Shown one piece after another: positions 44,038 to 52,754 of a stretch of DNA of 64,000 nt; within the stretch, counting starts at the first letter, position 1; every line of letters begins with the position of its first letter. Location: contig CAKRMZ010000001.1 of the NCBI GenBank assembly GCA_934365155.1, forward strand, positions 55,050-119,049. Reading direction: 5' to 3'. The position numbers were made by a program, and so were the translations under genes. Origin of the DNA: an uncultured Eubacteriales bacterium (lineage in GTDB: Bacteria > Bacillota > Clostridia > Oscillospirales > CAG-272). Under the pieces are notes generated by a model. The model saw nothing but the letters and a program-made list of their open reading frames with translations, ran no database searches and was not told where the DNA came from.

Positions 44038-45835
44038 AACAAATCAACTAACTTATACGTTTGATAAAGAATTGTTCTCAAAAAGTTATGATATATTTTG
44101 CATACGTACATCAGAGAAGCATTTTAAGAGTGGAGCATATATTATTGATGCACCGTTTCTAAGCAATAATGTTTGTTCTGTGCTTTTTAAGTCCGGAAAA
44201 GAGTTTTTTGTGCTGATGAAAAGCTATGATGCAAACATATCATTGTTAAAAGATGCAATACTAAAAGAAGATGGCGCCGACCGCATTACTATCTCTCGGG
44301 TTACGCCAAACTCTTTGAAAGATGATATTGCATTTCAACTTATGCTTAACAGCTTAGGGAATTATGAAAGTCCGCTACTCAAATTTAACAATCTAACTGG
44401 ACATTTATACTGTTTTCATCCAAATTGGTTGATCAGAGGAAGAAAAAGCGAAGCAGACGTTATTTTCAAAGTTCCGTGCTTGGAACTGAGGTTATCCCCT
44501 GAATTTCGCTTGAATATGGAAGTGCATACATTCACCTCAGAACTGTTGCGTAATAAAATAGAATTCAAAAAGAAAAAGTTTGAAGAATATCCCAAGTATA
44601 TTTTTTCGGCGCATAACACATTGCGCAGAAAATTGAAAGATGATGTGGGATATAGTTTCATTATGCGACAAACTAAAAATGCAAAGATCGAAATTGCTTT
44701 TTTAGATATTCAGAATATAGACCGTTTTAATCAAAGCAAAATGGGAATTCTTACAACTGTTTTAGAAAACTTCAATGATAAGTTTTCCAATATTGCTCAC
44801 ATCGAATTTGCGAGTATTACAAACTATAAAGCATTAGATTATACCTGTTCAGTTGCAAAAGAAAACAAACAGGCAATCTCTGGCCTTTTGAGCATTAAAC
44901 CAATAAAAATAGTTGACTGTATAGACGATAAATATTCTAAAATCTTTTGTAAAAAGATATGTGACTTGCTTTTCTCAAAATACGATATAAAAGCAAGTTA
45001 TGGCAAAAGAATTGCAAAGGATCATCTAAACATAAGAGTGATACATAATGCTACTTTTTATGCAGATAGCGAAGATCCGCATCGAGTATTTAATGATGCT
45101 GCGGTGCAGCATATTACCTTTGAAGATTTTTCCGAATGTAGTGAATTTGCAATTTCGACAGTTATACACGAAATGCTAATCAAAGATGATCTTGTTAAAC
45201 AAAAAATATCTCTTTTTGATTGGAGCACATTGGGATTAAAAGAGGATATTGATTTTGGTATTGAAACGCCAGATGAGCAAAGTACAAAATATATTTTTAT
45301 GACTGTTCATCCTGATGGTACTTTTAACATTTCTGAACAAACTCTTAATTTATTTGAAGTAAACAAATATAATCAATGTATTGAAATTTTTGAAAATGCA
45401 AAAATAAATTTCGAAAAAGTACACGGCATTATCAGAGATAATTTAGGTAATATAAATATTATTAAAGATACGGGATGGTTTACCATTCCAGAAATAAACA
45501 ACATCAAAAACGAACTTGCTAATGGGAACACAAAATTGCGTGGCAAGAAAAAACGTGATGAACTGCTTTCATCGTGTTTAGATATCAAGATGTTTAACGA
45601 TGGTGTCTCAGAGTATTATTTTGTTGGCACAATAGGAAACGGGATGCGATGGAGAATCAATAGAGCCGCAAATATAAGAGAGATTGAGCCCTTTGAAGAT
45701 TCAATTTTGATGTTTGATAAATTATTACCGCTGATGAATGTCACATTTGTTCATAATGGACAGTTGACAGTCATGCCATTCCCATTTAAGTATTTGAGAG
45801 AATTCTTAAATGTAGAGTATTCTCACAAATTATGA
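44021..45835 (+). CDS. Unrecognised 604-residue partner of the helicase-nuclease
   Basis: I do not recognise a family. The start ATG lies inside the end of the helicase gene (17-base overlap), implying coupled translation and a shared complex. The protein is mixed alpha/beta without membrane segments or Cys clusters. Notable stretches are 'IEIAFLDIQNIDRF' (~225-240), 'HLNIRVIHNATFYADSEDPHRVF' (~342-364, in parts), 'AAVQHITFEDF' and a C-terminal 'NGMRWRINRAANIREIEPFED' (in parts). The order of an alpha/beta middle and an R-rich C-terminal strand could suit a nucleic-acid-binding (for example Argonaute/PIWI-like) fold, but no catalytic tetrad can be identified by eye. Confidence 0.72.
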   Translation: MNAPIKTNQLTYTFDKELFSKSYDIFCIRTSEKHFKSGAYIIDAPFLSNNVCSVLFKSGKEFFVLMKSYDANISLLKDAILKEDGADRITISRVTPNSLKDDIAFQLMLNSLGNYESPLLKFNNLTGHLYCFHPNWLIRGRKSEADVIFKVPCLELRLSPEFRLNMEVHTFTSELLRNKIEFKKKKFEEYPKYIFSAHNTLRRKLKDDVGYSFIMRQTKNAKIEIAFLDIQNIDRFNQSKMGILTTVLENFNDKFSNIAHIEFASITNYKALDYTCSVAKENKQAISGLLSIKPIKIVDCIDDKYSKIFCKKICDLLFSKYDIKASYGKRIAKDHLNIRVIHNATFYADSEDPHRVFNDAAVQHITFEDFSECSEFAISTVIHEMLIKDDLVKQKISLFDWSTLGLKEDIDFGIETPDEQSTKYIFMTVHPDGTFNISEQTLNLFEVNKYNQCIEIFENAKINFEKVHGIIRDNLGNINIIKDTGWFTIPEINNIKNELANGNTKLRGKKKRDELLSSCLDIKMFNDGVSEYYFVGTIGNGMRWRINRAANIREIEPFEDSILMFDKLLPLMNVTFVHNGQLTVMPFPFKYLREFLNVEYSHKL

Positions 45836-45936
45836 CAAATATTCAAAACTGTCACTAAAAGCATTAGCATTACGTTGCTCTCGACGGCAGATTCGGTAGA
45901 CAAAATCGAAAAAAGAAAATGGTCTGATAACACAAA

Positions 45937-45966
45937 GCGGCGGCACAGCTTTTGCTGTACCGCCGC
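45937..45966. repeat. GC-rich hairpin near the right end of the element
   Basis: GCGGCGGCACAGC-TTTT-GCTGTACCGCCGC forms a 13-bp stem with one imperfect position (a G-U wobble if read as minus-strand RNA). It stands out in an A/T-rich stretch and lies just inside the right terminal repeat. No T-run follows on either strand, so it is more likely a transposon-end structure than a terminator. The rest of 45836-45980 shows nothing. Confidence 0.6.
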
Positions 45967-45980
45967 CTTGCATAAATACT

Positions 45981-46020
45981 TTGTTATCGCACCTCGGTTA
46001 AAATGGCATTCCGTTTTTTT
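45981..46020 (-). repeat. Right terminal inverted repeat
   Basis: Read on the minus strand: AAAAAAACGGAATGCC (46020..46005), then GAGGTGCGATAACAA (45995..45981) and AG. It mirrors the left repeat. It touches the holA stop codon (46021..46019). Confidence 0.65.
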
Positions 46021-47074
46021 AATTTTTCATGGATGGCAAAATTTCGCAAAGCAGTGTACGGAGAACGGAATATCCGTCGGATACCCCCTTACGCAGTGAA
46101 ATCAAAGAGTCGTATGCAGAGCGATATGCAAAAATCAAGCGCTGAGCGGAAACCGATTTTACTCCCGCCATATACAGCCTCGTGCGATATTCATGAATCC
46201 CGAGCTTTTTGGAAATTTCCGAAAGATTCATGCCCGCATCCATGCACAACCGAATTTTCATCATGTCTCCGAGCGCAGACAAAATCTGCGCCATCACAAG
46301 TTCGGGCTCTTCACCGACATCCCGCTTGTTTAAAAGCTGATCCAGCGCCTCCTCTAATGACAGTTTCAAAAGGCTGTTTTGAAAGGCAAACTCCTCATAT
46401 TCCCGCTGAGCAACGCAAATCGATAAAATATTCTCCCGCCCGATATGATCACGGTTTTGACTCTTTGCATAAATACACAGTTTTCGGATTTCCGAATCCA
46501 GCAAAAACATGCTCCTGCTGCAATAATCAATCAAAAAGTCGATATCCTCCGGAAGTATCGTAATCCCTTCTTTTTGGGCATGCCGCTGCACCCAGCTTTT
46601 CAGTTTCGCTTTCGGCTGAAATGCAAAATGTACCGGAAGCAAGTCTTCGCAAAGCGCTTTATAAACAGGATGCTGCTCCGGACGCAATCCCAAATCCAAA
46701 CTCTCGGCCGGTGCATATAGCACCAATATATTATCCCCGTAACTCTTACAAGCAGAAGCCGCCTCCGAGAGCGCACAAAGCTCCTGTGCCGATAATTTTG
46801 AAAAATCGATTTCATGAAGCTCTATCAGCTTTGCAGACGAAAACATCGGCGGTGTTGCCGACGCATCCTGCAATTTTTCAAGTGCATCCCGAAAAGAATC
46901 AATGGCACTGATTTTAATATGATTCATCTCGCTGTCAGCATAACGACGGCGCAGCTCGTTCAGATAATGCTGCTTTAAGTAATCCTCTTCGCCGAAGAAA
47001 AAATATGCAAGCGATGTCGCTCCGGACTGAATATCCTTCTGCAAAATACTGATATTATCCGATATCTTTGCCAA
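46019..47074 (-). CDS. holA: DNA polymerase III subunit delta
   Basis: Clamp-loader delta subunit, about 351 residues. It shows the family N-terminal segment 'AYFFFGEEDYLKQHYLNEL' (substrate-clamp opener region), 'LIELHEIDFSKLSAQELCALSE' and the C-terminal 'LGIHEYRTRLYMAGVKSVSAQRL'. I prefer a TTG start at 47074 (L-A-K-I-S-D) because AGAGGAG is six bases upstream; the ATG six codons earlier (47092) has its Shine-Dalgarno too close. The C-terminus appears complete although the right repeat of the mobile element abuts the stop codon. Confidence 0.92.
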   Translation of the reverse strand: MAKISDNISILQKDIQSGATSLAYFFFGEEDYLKQHYLNELRRRYADSEMNHIKISAIDSFRDALEKLQDASATPPMFSSAKLIELHEIDFSKLSAQELCALSEAASACKSYGDNILVLYAPAESLDLGLRPEQHPVYKALCEDLLPVHFAFQPKAKLKSWVQRHAQKEGITILPEDIDFLIDYCSRSMFLLDSEIRKLCIYAKSQNRDHIGRENILSICVAQREYEEFAFQNSLLKLSLEEALDQLLNKRDVGEEPELVMAQILSALGDMMKIRLCMDAGMNLSEISKKLGIHEYRTRLYMAGVKSVSAQRLIFAYRSAYDSLISLRKGVSDGYSVLRTLLCEILPSMKN

Positions 47075-47247
47075 CCGTGCTCCTCTTTTCATCCTTACAA
47101 TATTATATTGCTATTTTATCATAGTTTAAATAAAAAAGAAACATCTGTTTTGTATTTTTATGCCCCGTTCGCAAAGAACTTGCATTTTAAAAACGAATCA
47201 GGTATAATGAAAGGGTTATTACGATATGCAGCAAAGAAGGATATTTT

Positions 47248-48381
47248 ATGCCAAAGCTTTTACATATTGCCGATATTCATTTGGATTCTCCTTTTTCTCT
47301 TTTGGATGCAGAAAAGGCTTCGGTCCGCCGCAATGAGCTCCGGGGAATCTTCTCCTCCGTTATGCTTTTTGTGAAAAGCGCGGGCATTGACGCCGTGTTA
47401 ATTGCAGGAGATTTGTTTGATACCGGATTTGTCACGGCAGAAACCGCTGCACTGATAAAGAATGCTTTTGCCTCCTGTCCGGACTGCAAATTTATTATCT
47501 CGCCCGGGAATCACGACCCCTATACCGAAACCTCTGTTTACCGCTCGGTATCCTTTTCACCGAACGTATTTATTTTCTCTTCCGAAACCGTCCAAAAGTT
47601 TTCATTTGACGATTTAAATATGGATGTTTACGGATTTGCTTTTTGCGACAACGAGCTTCGTCGATCTCCGGTGGCGGAATTTCGGGTCGAAGATCCCGAA
47701 CGCATTAATATTCTGTTAGCCCATTGCGATATCGCATCCCCTCTATCCAAATACGCACCCGTTACCAAAAACGATCTTTCAAGCTGCGGCGTCGATTATG
47801 CCGCGCTCGGACATATCCACAATTCAGACGGCGTATTGAAGGCCGGGAATACTCACTATGCCTACAGCGGAGTTTTAGACGGACGTAGCTATGATGAAAC
47901 CGGACATAAAGGCGGAATATTGCTTGATATTCAAAAGGACCACGGTGTTCTTCACTTCCAATACAATGGCATCCGCTTCTCCAAGCGCCATTACGAAAAG
48001 GATACGCTGAATATCAGCGGAGCCGGAAGCATGGCCGAAATCGAAGAAAAAATACGTACATATATCACCGCAAAAAAATACGATATGGACACGCTTTTAC
48101 GTTTAACTCTCTCCGGGGCGGTAAGCTCGGATTTCAAACTGAATCGGGCTGTCTTGGAGCAAACCGATTTCGGGCTCTTTTCTTTCGAACTGGAAGATCA
48201 AACACTTCCACTGTATAACAAAGAGCATCTTATAAACGACCCCACAATTCGGGGCGAATTTTTCCGAACGATTCTTCCCCATCTTGAAAACGGCTCCTCC
48301 CAAGAACGCGAGATCTATGCGGAAGCACTCCGAATCGGTCTTTCCGCCCTCTCCGGCGAAGATTTTGCCGATTTTCACTGA
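47248..48381 (+). CDS. SbcD/YhaO-like metallophosphoesterase (DNA repair exonuclease)
   Basis: 377 residues. The calcineurin-like metal-binding motifs are in order: 'HIADIHLDSPF' (D-x-H), 'AGDLFDTG' (G-D-x-x-D), 'SPGNHDPYTE' (G-N-H-D), 'LLAHCDI' and 'ALGHIHN' (G-H-x-H). The family is the nuclease subunit that works with an SMC-like ATPase (SbcC/YhaN). No such ATPase gene is nearby; an unrelated MBOAT gene follows. AAGAAGGA precedes the ATG and a TATAAT lies about 45 bases upstream. Confidence 0.9.
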   Translation: MPKLLHIADIHLDSPFSLLDAEKASVRRNELRGIFSSVMLFVKSAGIDAVLIAGDLFDTGFVTAETAALIKNAFASCPDCKFIISPGNHDPYTETSVYRSVSFSPNVFIFSSETVQKFSFDDLNMDVYGFAFCDNELRRSPVAEFRVEDPERINILLAHCDIASPLSKYAPVTKNDLSSCGVDYAALGHIHNSDGVLKAGNTHYAYSGVLDGRSYDETGHKGGILLDIQKDHGVLHFQYNGIRFSKRHYEKDTLNISGAGSMAEIEEKIRTYITAKKYDMDTLLRLTLSGAVSSDFKLNRAVLEQTDFGLFSFELEDQTLPLYNKEHLINDPTIRGEFFRTILPHLENGSSQEREIYAEALRIGLSALSGEDFADFH

Positions 48382-48419
48382 GAATTTATTTTCTTTTCGC
48401 TGAAAGGAACCCTTCCGAT

Positions 48420-49871
48420 ATGCTTTTTTCCAGTACCATCTTTTTATTTGCTTTTTTAGTTGCAACCCTGTTTCTTTATTATGTTGTTTTTCACAAGACG
48501 AAACCGCGCAACATCCTGCTGTTTGTAGTCAGCCTCATCTTTTATGCATGGGGTGAGCCGGTTTTTGTTCTTGTAATGATCGCTTCTATCGTCGCGAACT
48601 GGATATTCGGACTTCTCGTGGAAAAATACCGCGGCCGCCCGAAAACCGAAAAAGCCGTCCTGATTCTCATGGCGGTTTTTAACTTGTCCCTTCTCTTTGT
48701 ATTTAAATATTTAACCTTTGTTTTAAGCAGCGTCAATGCGTTTTTTCATGCCCAAATTACCGTTCCCGTTATCAGGCTACCCATCGGAATTTCCTTTTTC
48801 ACGTTTCAGTCCATCTCTTATGTTGTCGACGTATGGCGAAAAAAAGCCGGTGTGCAACGGAGTCTGATTCATGTCGGATTATATATTTCCCTCTTTCCGC
48901 AGCTCATTGCCGGACCGATTGTCCGCTATGAAACAATCGCCGATGAAATCGATAACCGCCATGAAACCGTCACAGACTTTTCCGAGGGGTGCTGCCGATT
49001 TATTATCGGTTTGGCAAAAAAGGTCTTGATCTCCAACACCATGGCCCAAATTGCCGATACGGCATTTAATTCTCCGTCCGACGAGCTCTCCGTGGCATTT
49101 GCATGGCTCGGAGCCATCGCATATACCTTCCAGATTTATTTTGACTTTTCCGGCTATTCCGATATGGCAATCGGTCTCGGAAAAATGTTCGGATTTCATT
49201 TTGAAGAAAATTTCCGTTACCCGTATATTGCCCGTTCCATCACCGATTTCTGGCGACGCTGGCACATCTCCCTTTCCACATGGTTTCGGGACTATGTATA
49301 CATCCCGCTCGGCGGCAACCGCGGCACCGCGGCGCGGAAAGTTTTCAACCTTTTTGTAGTATGGCTGCTCACCGGAATCTGGCACGGAGCCTCTTGGAAT
49401 TTTATCGTATGGGGACTTTATTACTTTGTCCTGCTGCTGATAGAACGCAGCTTTTTCAAGAACTACATCCGAAAGGACGCAAACCCCCGCCTTTTCCCGC
49501 GCATTCTCGGACATATTTACACACTGGTTGCGGTCATCGTCGGATGGGTCTTCTTCCGTGCGGAAACTCTGCCGGCCGCTTTCTCTTATCTCGGCACCAT
49601 GTTCGGAAACAGCACCATACGGTTTGATGTGAATTTCTTCCGATATTTCGATGAAAACTGGATTTTCTTTGTTGCCGCTCTGCTGTTTTCCATGCCGGTG
49701 GCAAAGCTCCCCGACTCTTTAATAAATCGATGCAGCAACCGTTCGATCGGCGCCGTTCTTAGCGGAGTCAAATCCGTGCTGTACCCCGTTTTGCTCATCA
49801 GTGCCTTTTTGCTCTCGGTTGCGTATCTCGTTAAGGGATCTTACAATCCCTTTATCTATTTTAACTTTTAA
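48420..49871 (+). CDS. MBOAT family O-acyltransferase (AlgI/DltB-like)
   Basis: 483 residues, about ten membrane helices, the usual size. Family landmarks are 'PRNILLFVVSLIFYAWGEP' near the N-terminus, 'LPIGISFFTFQSISYVVDV', 'FWRRWHISLSTWFRDYVYIPLGG' (in parts) and the catalytic His in 'LLTGIWHGASWNFIVWG'. Such proteins transfer acyl (often acetyl) groups across the membrane to extracellular polymers. It is followed 11 bases later by a DHHW-family protein, the classic AlgI-AlgJ/X-type pair. Confidence 0.94.
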   Translation: MLFSSTIFLFAFLVATLFLYYVVFHKTKPRNILLFVVSLIFYAWGEPVFVLVMIASIVANWIFGLLVEKYRGRPKTEKAVLILMAVFNLSLLFVFKYLTFVLSSVNAFFHAQITVPVIRLPIGISFFTFQSISYVVDVWRKKAGVQRSLIHVGLYISLFPQLIAGPIVRYETIADEIDNRHETVTDFSEGCCRFIIGLAKKVLISNTMAQIADTAFNSPSDELSVAFAWLGAIAYTFQIYFDFSGYSDMAIGLGKMFGFHFEENFRYPYIARSITDFWRRWHISLSTWFRDYVYIPLGGNRGTAARKVFNLFVVWLLTGIWHGASWNFIVWGLYYFVLLLIERSFFKNYIRKDANPRLFPRILGHIYTLVAVIVGWVFFRAETLPAAFSYLGTMFGNSTIRFDVNFFRYFDENWIFFVAALLFSMPVAKLPDSLINRCSNRSIGAVLSGVKSVLYPVLLISAFLLSVAYLVKGSYNPFIYFNF

Positions 49872-49882
49872 GGGAGGTTTGT

Positions 49883-51097
49883 ATGAAAAAGTATTTTTCC
49901 AAAGAAACCGTTACAAGCCTTGCTTTTCTTCTGATTATTTTTACAGTCAGTATTCTTTCTTTCGTACCTTCCTTCGGTCGATATATCCGCAATTGGATCA
50001 AAGCGGAAGACAAGCCCTCGCTGAAAACAACAGCACATGAACTGATTGACTTAACCAAAGATTGCATAGAAAAGGACATCGCTTTTCAGCCGCAGTTTAT
50101 TCGGATTTATTCACAAGCACAAAAGCAAATGAATACCCGTTTATACGAGGATGCCGAATACGGCTGGATCATTCGGGATAATAACAATAAACTGCATTTT
50201 CCGCTGACCGCACAGTCTACTGCTTGGCATGCAAAACAAACCGTTGCACTTCAAAGCTATTTAGAAAACAAAAACATCCCGATGCTCTATATCGTTGCTC
50301 CCTGCAAATACATTGAGGGTGTTACGAAGCTTCCCTACGGTATTCGGTTTTATAATGACCAAAACACCGATGAATTCCTTGCCGTCCTGAAAGAAGCCGG
50401 TGTGGATTCTCTCGATCTTCGCCAAAGCCTTCAAAACAGCGGTTTGGATCTTGCGGACTGCCATTTCAAAACCGATCACCACTGGAAACATCAAACGGCT
50501 TTTTTTGCCTATAAAACCTCCGTGGACTTTATTCGGGAGCGATATCAAATCAATCTTGACCCCGATGCATTCTATACCGATCTCAATAATTACTATACCC
50601 TGGATTTTAAAAACGCATTTCTCGGATCGCAGGGACGACGCGTGGGCGCCGCGGTGGTCGGAAAGGATGATGTCAGCGTAATCTTACCGAAATACGATAC
50701 GGACTATCGGATCTATGACGGTACCAAGCGGGAAGAAATTTTGTGGCAGGGCGCTTTTGAGGATACAATCCTGCGACGGCATCTTCTCAGCCAAACAGAC
50801 GAATATGCCAATATGTACGGTGCATATTTTGAATTTGATTTTTCCCATCTCATCATTCAAAATCAAAAGGTAAAAAACGGCAAGCACATCATCGTTTTAA
50901 AGGATTCCTTCGGTCTGCCCTTCTCGGCGTTTCTTTCCACAACCACCGAGACCGTCGAGATGATTGACATGCGAGGCTTTGACCATGCCTCTCTGTGTTC
51001 TTATTTAGCCGAAAGCAATCCGGACCTTGTCATTGTCATGTGCAGCAACGGCTCCTTCTCTGATACCAGGTATGACTTTTGCGTTCCGGAATCCTGA
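49883..51097 (+). CDS. DHHW family protein (AlgX/AlgJ-like SGNH acyltransferase)
   Basis: 404 residues. An N-terminal anchor ('VTSLAFLLIIFTVSILSFV') keeps it at the cell surface. The family motif D-H-H-W is in 'HFKTDHHWKHQTAFF', and a candidate Ser nucleophile lies in 'IIVLKDSFGLPFSAF'. In alginate and related systems the DHHW protein completes O-acetylation of a polysaccharide after the MBOAT protein has moved the acetyl group out. The target polymer is unknown here; no polysaccharide synthesis genes are adjacent. Confidence 0.88.
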   Translation: MKKYFSKETVTSLAFLLIIFTVSILSFVPSFGRYIRNWIKAEDKPSLKTTAHELIDLTKDCIEKDIAFQPQFIRIYSQAQKQMNTRLYEDAEYGWIIRDNNNKLHFPLTAQSTAWHAKQTVALQSYLENKNIPMLYIVAPCKYIEGVTKLPYGIRFYNDQNTDEFLAVLKEAGVDSLDLRQSLQNSGLDLADCHFKTDHHWKHQTAFFAYKTSVDFIRERYQINLDPDAFYTDLNNYYTLDFKNAFLGSQGRRVGAAVVGKDDVSVILPKYDTDYRIYDGTKREEILWQGAFEDTILRRHLLSQTDEYANMYGAYFEFDFSHLIIQNQKVKNGKHIIVLKDSFGLPFSAFLSTTTETVEMIDMRGFDHASLCSYLAESNPDLVIVMCSNGSFSDTRYDFCVPES

Positions 51098-51115
51098 CCT
51101 CGATATGATCAACAT

Positions 51116-51152
51116 AAAAATACAGTCGGCATAGAATACCGACTGTATTTTT
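51116..51152. terminator. Bidirectional terminator between the DHHW and asnB genes
   Basis: AAAAATACAGTCGG pairs with CCGACTGTATTTTT across a 9-base loop, ending both converging genes. Confidence 0.85.
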
Positions 51153-52732
51153 TATTGACCGCTCGCACCGTAGTTGGAAAGAACACGAGCCGAGGGATCG
51201 TTCACCCGGCATCCCTCCCATTCCGGGTTCGGCATCCAAAATCCGGCGACCATTTCCGCCTGCCCCGGATAGTACTGCTCAAAAATCTCGCGATAAAGTA
51301 AGGATTCTTTTGTAAACGGCATGGCAAAACGATATTTTTGACGTTGCTTTTCAAATTCTTCATCTGTATAATACGTTTCGGCATACTGCTTTAAATCGTC
51401 CACCATAGAGTGTCCCACCGCGTCACTGAAGGCCGCCTTTTCGCGCATCAGGATGTCTCTCGGAAGCCAATCCCCCTCAAAGGCATGTCTCAAAAGATAC
51501 TTGCCCTTACCGTAAATATTCTTTTTCTTTTCCGGATCAACAGCCATTACATATTGTACAAAGCTTAAATCGCCAAACGGCACCCGCGCCTCCATAGAGT
51601 TTACGGAAATACAGCGATCCGCCCGCAGAACATCATACATATAAAGCTCACGAATCCTCTTTTGGGACTCTGCTTGAAATGCCGCGGCATCCGGAGCAAA
51701 ATCCGTATATTTATATCCGAATAATTCATCCGAAATTTCGCCCGTCATCAATACGCGGATATCCGTTTGCTCATGAATTGCCTTGCACAGCAGATACATG
51801 CCCATGCTGGCACGGATTGTAGTAATATCATATGTACCGAGCGCGGCAATCACTGTTTTTAAGTTCTTTAAGACATCCTCACGGGTAATAATAATTTCCG
51901 TGTGGTCACTGTGAATATATTCGGCAACCTCGCGAGCATATTTTAAGTCAATCGCATCCTTATCCATCCCGACCGCGAAAGTACGAATTGTTTTTTTCAA
52001 CAGCTTCGCGGCTACGGCACAAACCAAAGAACTGTCCAATCCTCCGCTCAGTAAAAATCCCAAAGGAGCGTCGGCATCCAACCGTTTTTCTATACCGGAA
52101 ATCAACTTTTCGCGAATCGTCCGGCACACCTTCTCCGTATCGTCATGACATACCGCGTCCACCTCGCTGATATCGCGGTAACACACGAATTTTCCGTCCG
52201 CATAATAGTGTCCGGGAGGAAAAGGCATGATTTTTTCGACAAGCCCGCACAGGTTTTTAGCTTCACTGGCAAATATCATTTCTCCCGTCTGCGTTTTGCC
52301 CCAAAAAAGCGGACGAATACCGATCGGATCCCGCGCGGCAATCAGGGAATGCTTTTCGGCGTCATAAATTATCAGCGCAAATTCGGCATCTAATTTTGAG
52401 AACATGGAAAGGCCGTATTCCCGATACATCGGAAGCAAAATCTCACAATCGGATTCGCTTATGAACTGATACCCAAGGCGGCAAAGTCTTTCTTTCTCGG
52501 AACGGAATCCGTAAATTTCCCCATTGCAAACCACAAGGTTTCCGTCCAATTCAAACGGCTGCATTCCCTCCGGCGCTAAGCCCATAATCGCCAAGCGCTC
52601 AAATCCGAGCATCACGCCGTCCCTCTCAATCACTCTTGTATCATCCGGACCGCGGGATATTGTTCGATTCAAATAGCTACGAAAATCCTTTGAAGAAAGT
52701 CCGGTTCCGGCATATCCCATAATAGAACACAT
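51152..52732 (-). CDS. asnB: Asparagine synthetase (glutamine-hydrolysing)
   Basis: 526 residues. The N-terminal Cys2 (M-C-S-I-M-G-Y) is the glutaminase nucleophile after Met removal. The synthetase domain has the PP-loop 'LLSGGLDSSLVCAVAA' and 'EARVPFGDLSFVQYVMAV'. It converts aspartate to asparagine using glutamine and ATP. The ATG is preceded by GGAGGATA, and a T-box leader controls it. Its neighbourhood (glnN, glnA) groups amide-nitrogen metabolism. Confidence 0.95.
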   Translation of the reverse strand: MCSIMGYAGTGLSSKDFRSYLNRTISRGPDDTRVIERDGVMLGFERLAIMGLAPEGMQPFELDGNLVVCNGEIYGFRSEKERLCRLGYQFISESDCEILLPMYREYGLSMFSKLDAEFALIIYDAEKHSLIAARDPIGIRPLFWGKTQTGEMIFASEAKNLCGLVEKIMPFPPGHYYADGKFVCYRDISEVDAVCHDDTEKVCRTIREKLISGIEKRLDADAPLGFLLSGGLDSSLVCAVAAKLLKKTIRTFAVGMDKDAIDLKYAREVAEYIHSDHTEIIITREDVLKNLKTVIAALGTYDITTIRASMGMYLLCKAIHEQTDIRVLMTGEISDELFGYKYTDFAPDAAAFQAESQKRIRELYMYDVLRADRCISVNSMEARVPFGDLSFVQYVMAVDPEKKKNIYGKGKYLLRHAFEGDWLPRDILMREKAAFSDAVGHSMVDDLKQYAETYYTDEEFEKQRQKYRFAMPFTKESLLYREIFEQYYPGQAEMVAGFWMPNPEWEGCRVNDPSARVLSNYGASGQ

Positions 52733-52754
52733 ATTTTTATCCTCCGCATACTAT

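Larger units (their letters stand above)
40168..46020. mobile_element. 5.85-kb inverted-repeat-bounded element carrying a helicase-nuclease system
   Basis: The left end (40168-40210) and right end (46020..45978 on the opposite strand) are imperfect inverted repeats: A7, then CGGAATGCC, a divergent 9-base stretch, GAGGTGC, two mismatches, TAAC, then AAG and ATTT. About three quarters of aligned bases agree. Inside are a 5'-truncated tnpV, the helicase-nuclease gene and its overlapping partner. Codon usage is visibly richer in A/T (AAA, AAT, GAA, TTT) than in the flanking genes. The outer edges abut the udg stop and the holA stop. No clear target-site duplication is visible beyond A/T runs. Confidence 0.68.

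Noticed and set aside
44021..45835. Assigning the helicase partner as DrmB, HamA or a standard Argonaute
   Set aside because: It lacks the Cys clusters of DUF1998/DrmB, is far longer than HamA, and no Argonaute catalytic tetrad is identifiable, so any of these names would be a guess.
45937..45966. GC-rich hairpin as an intrinsic terminator of the helicase operon
   Set aside because: No T-run follows on either strand; kept as a structural repeat at the element end instead.
48879..49514. 211-codon minus-strand frame inside the MBOAT gene
   Set aside because: Antisense shadow of membrane-helix codons.
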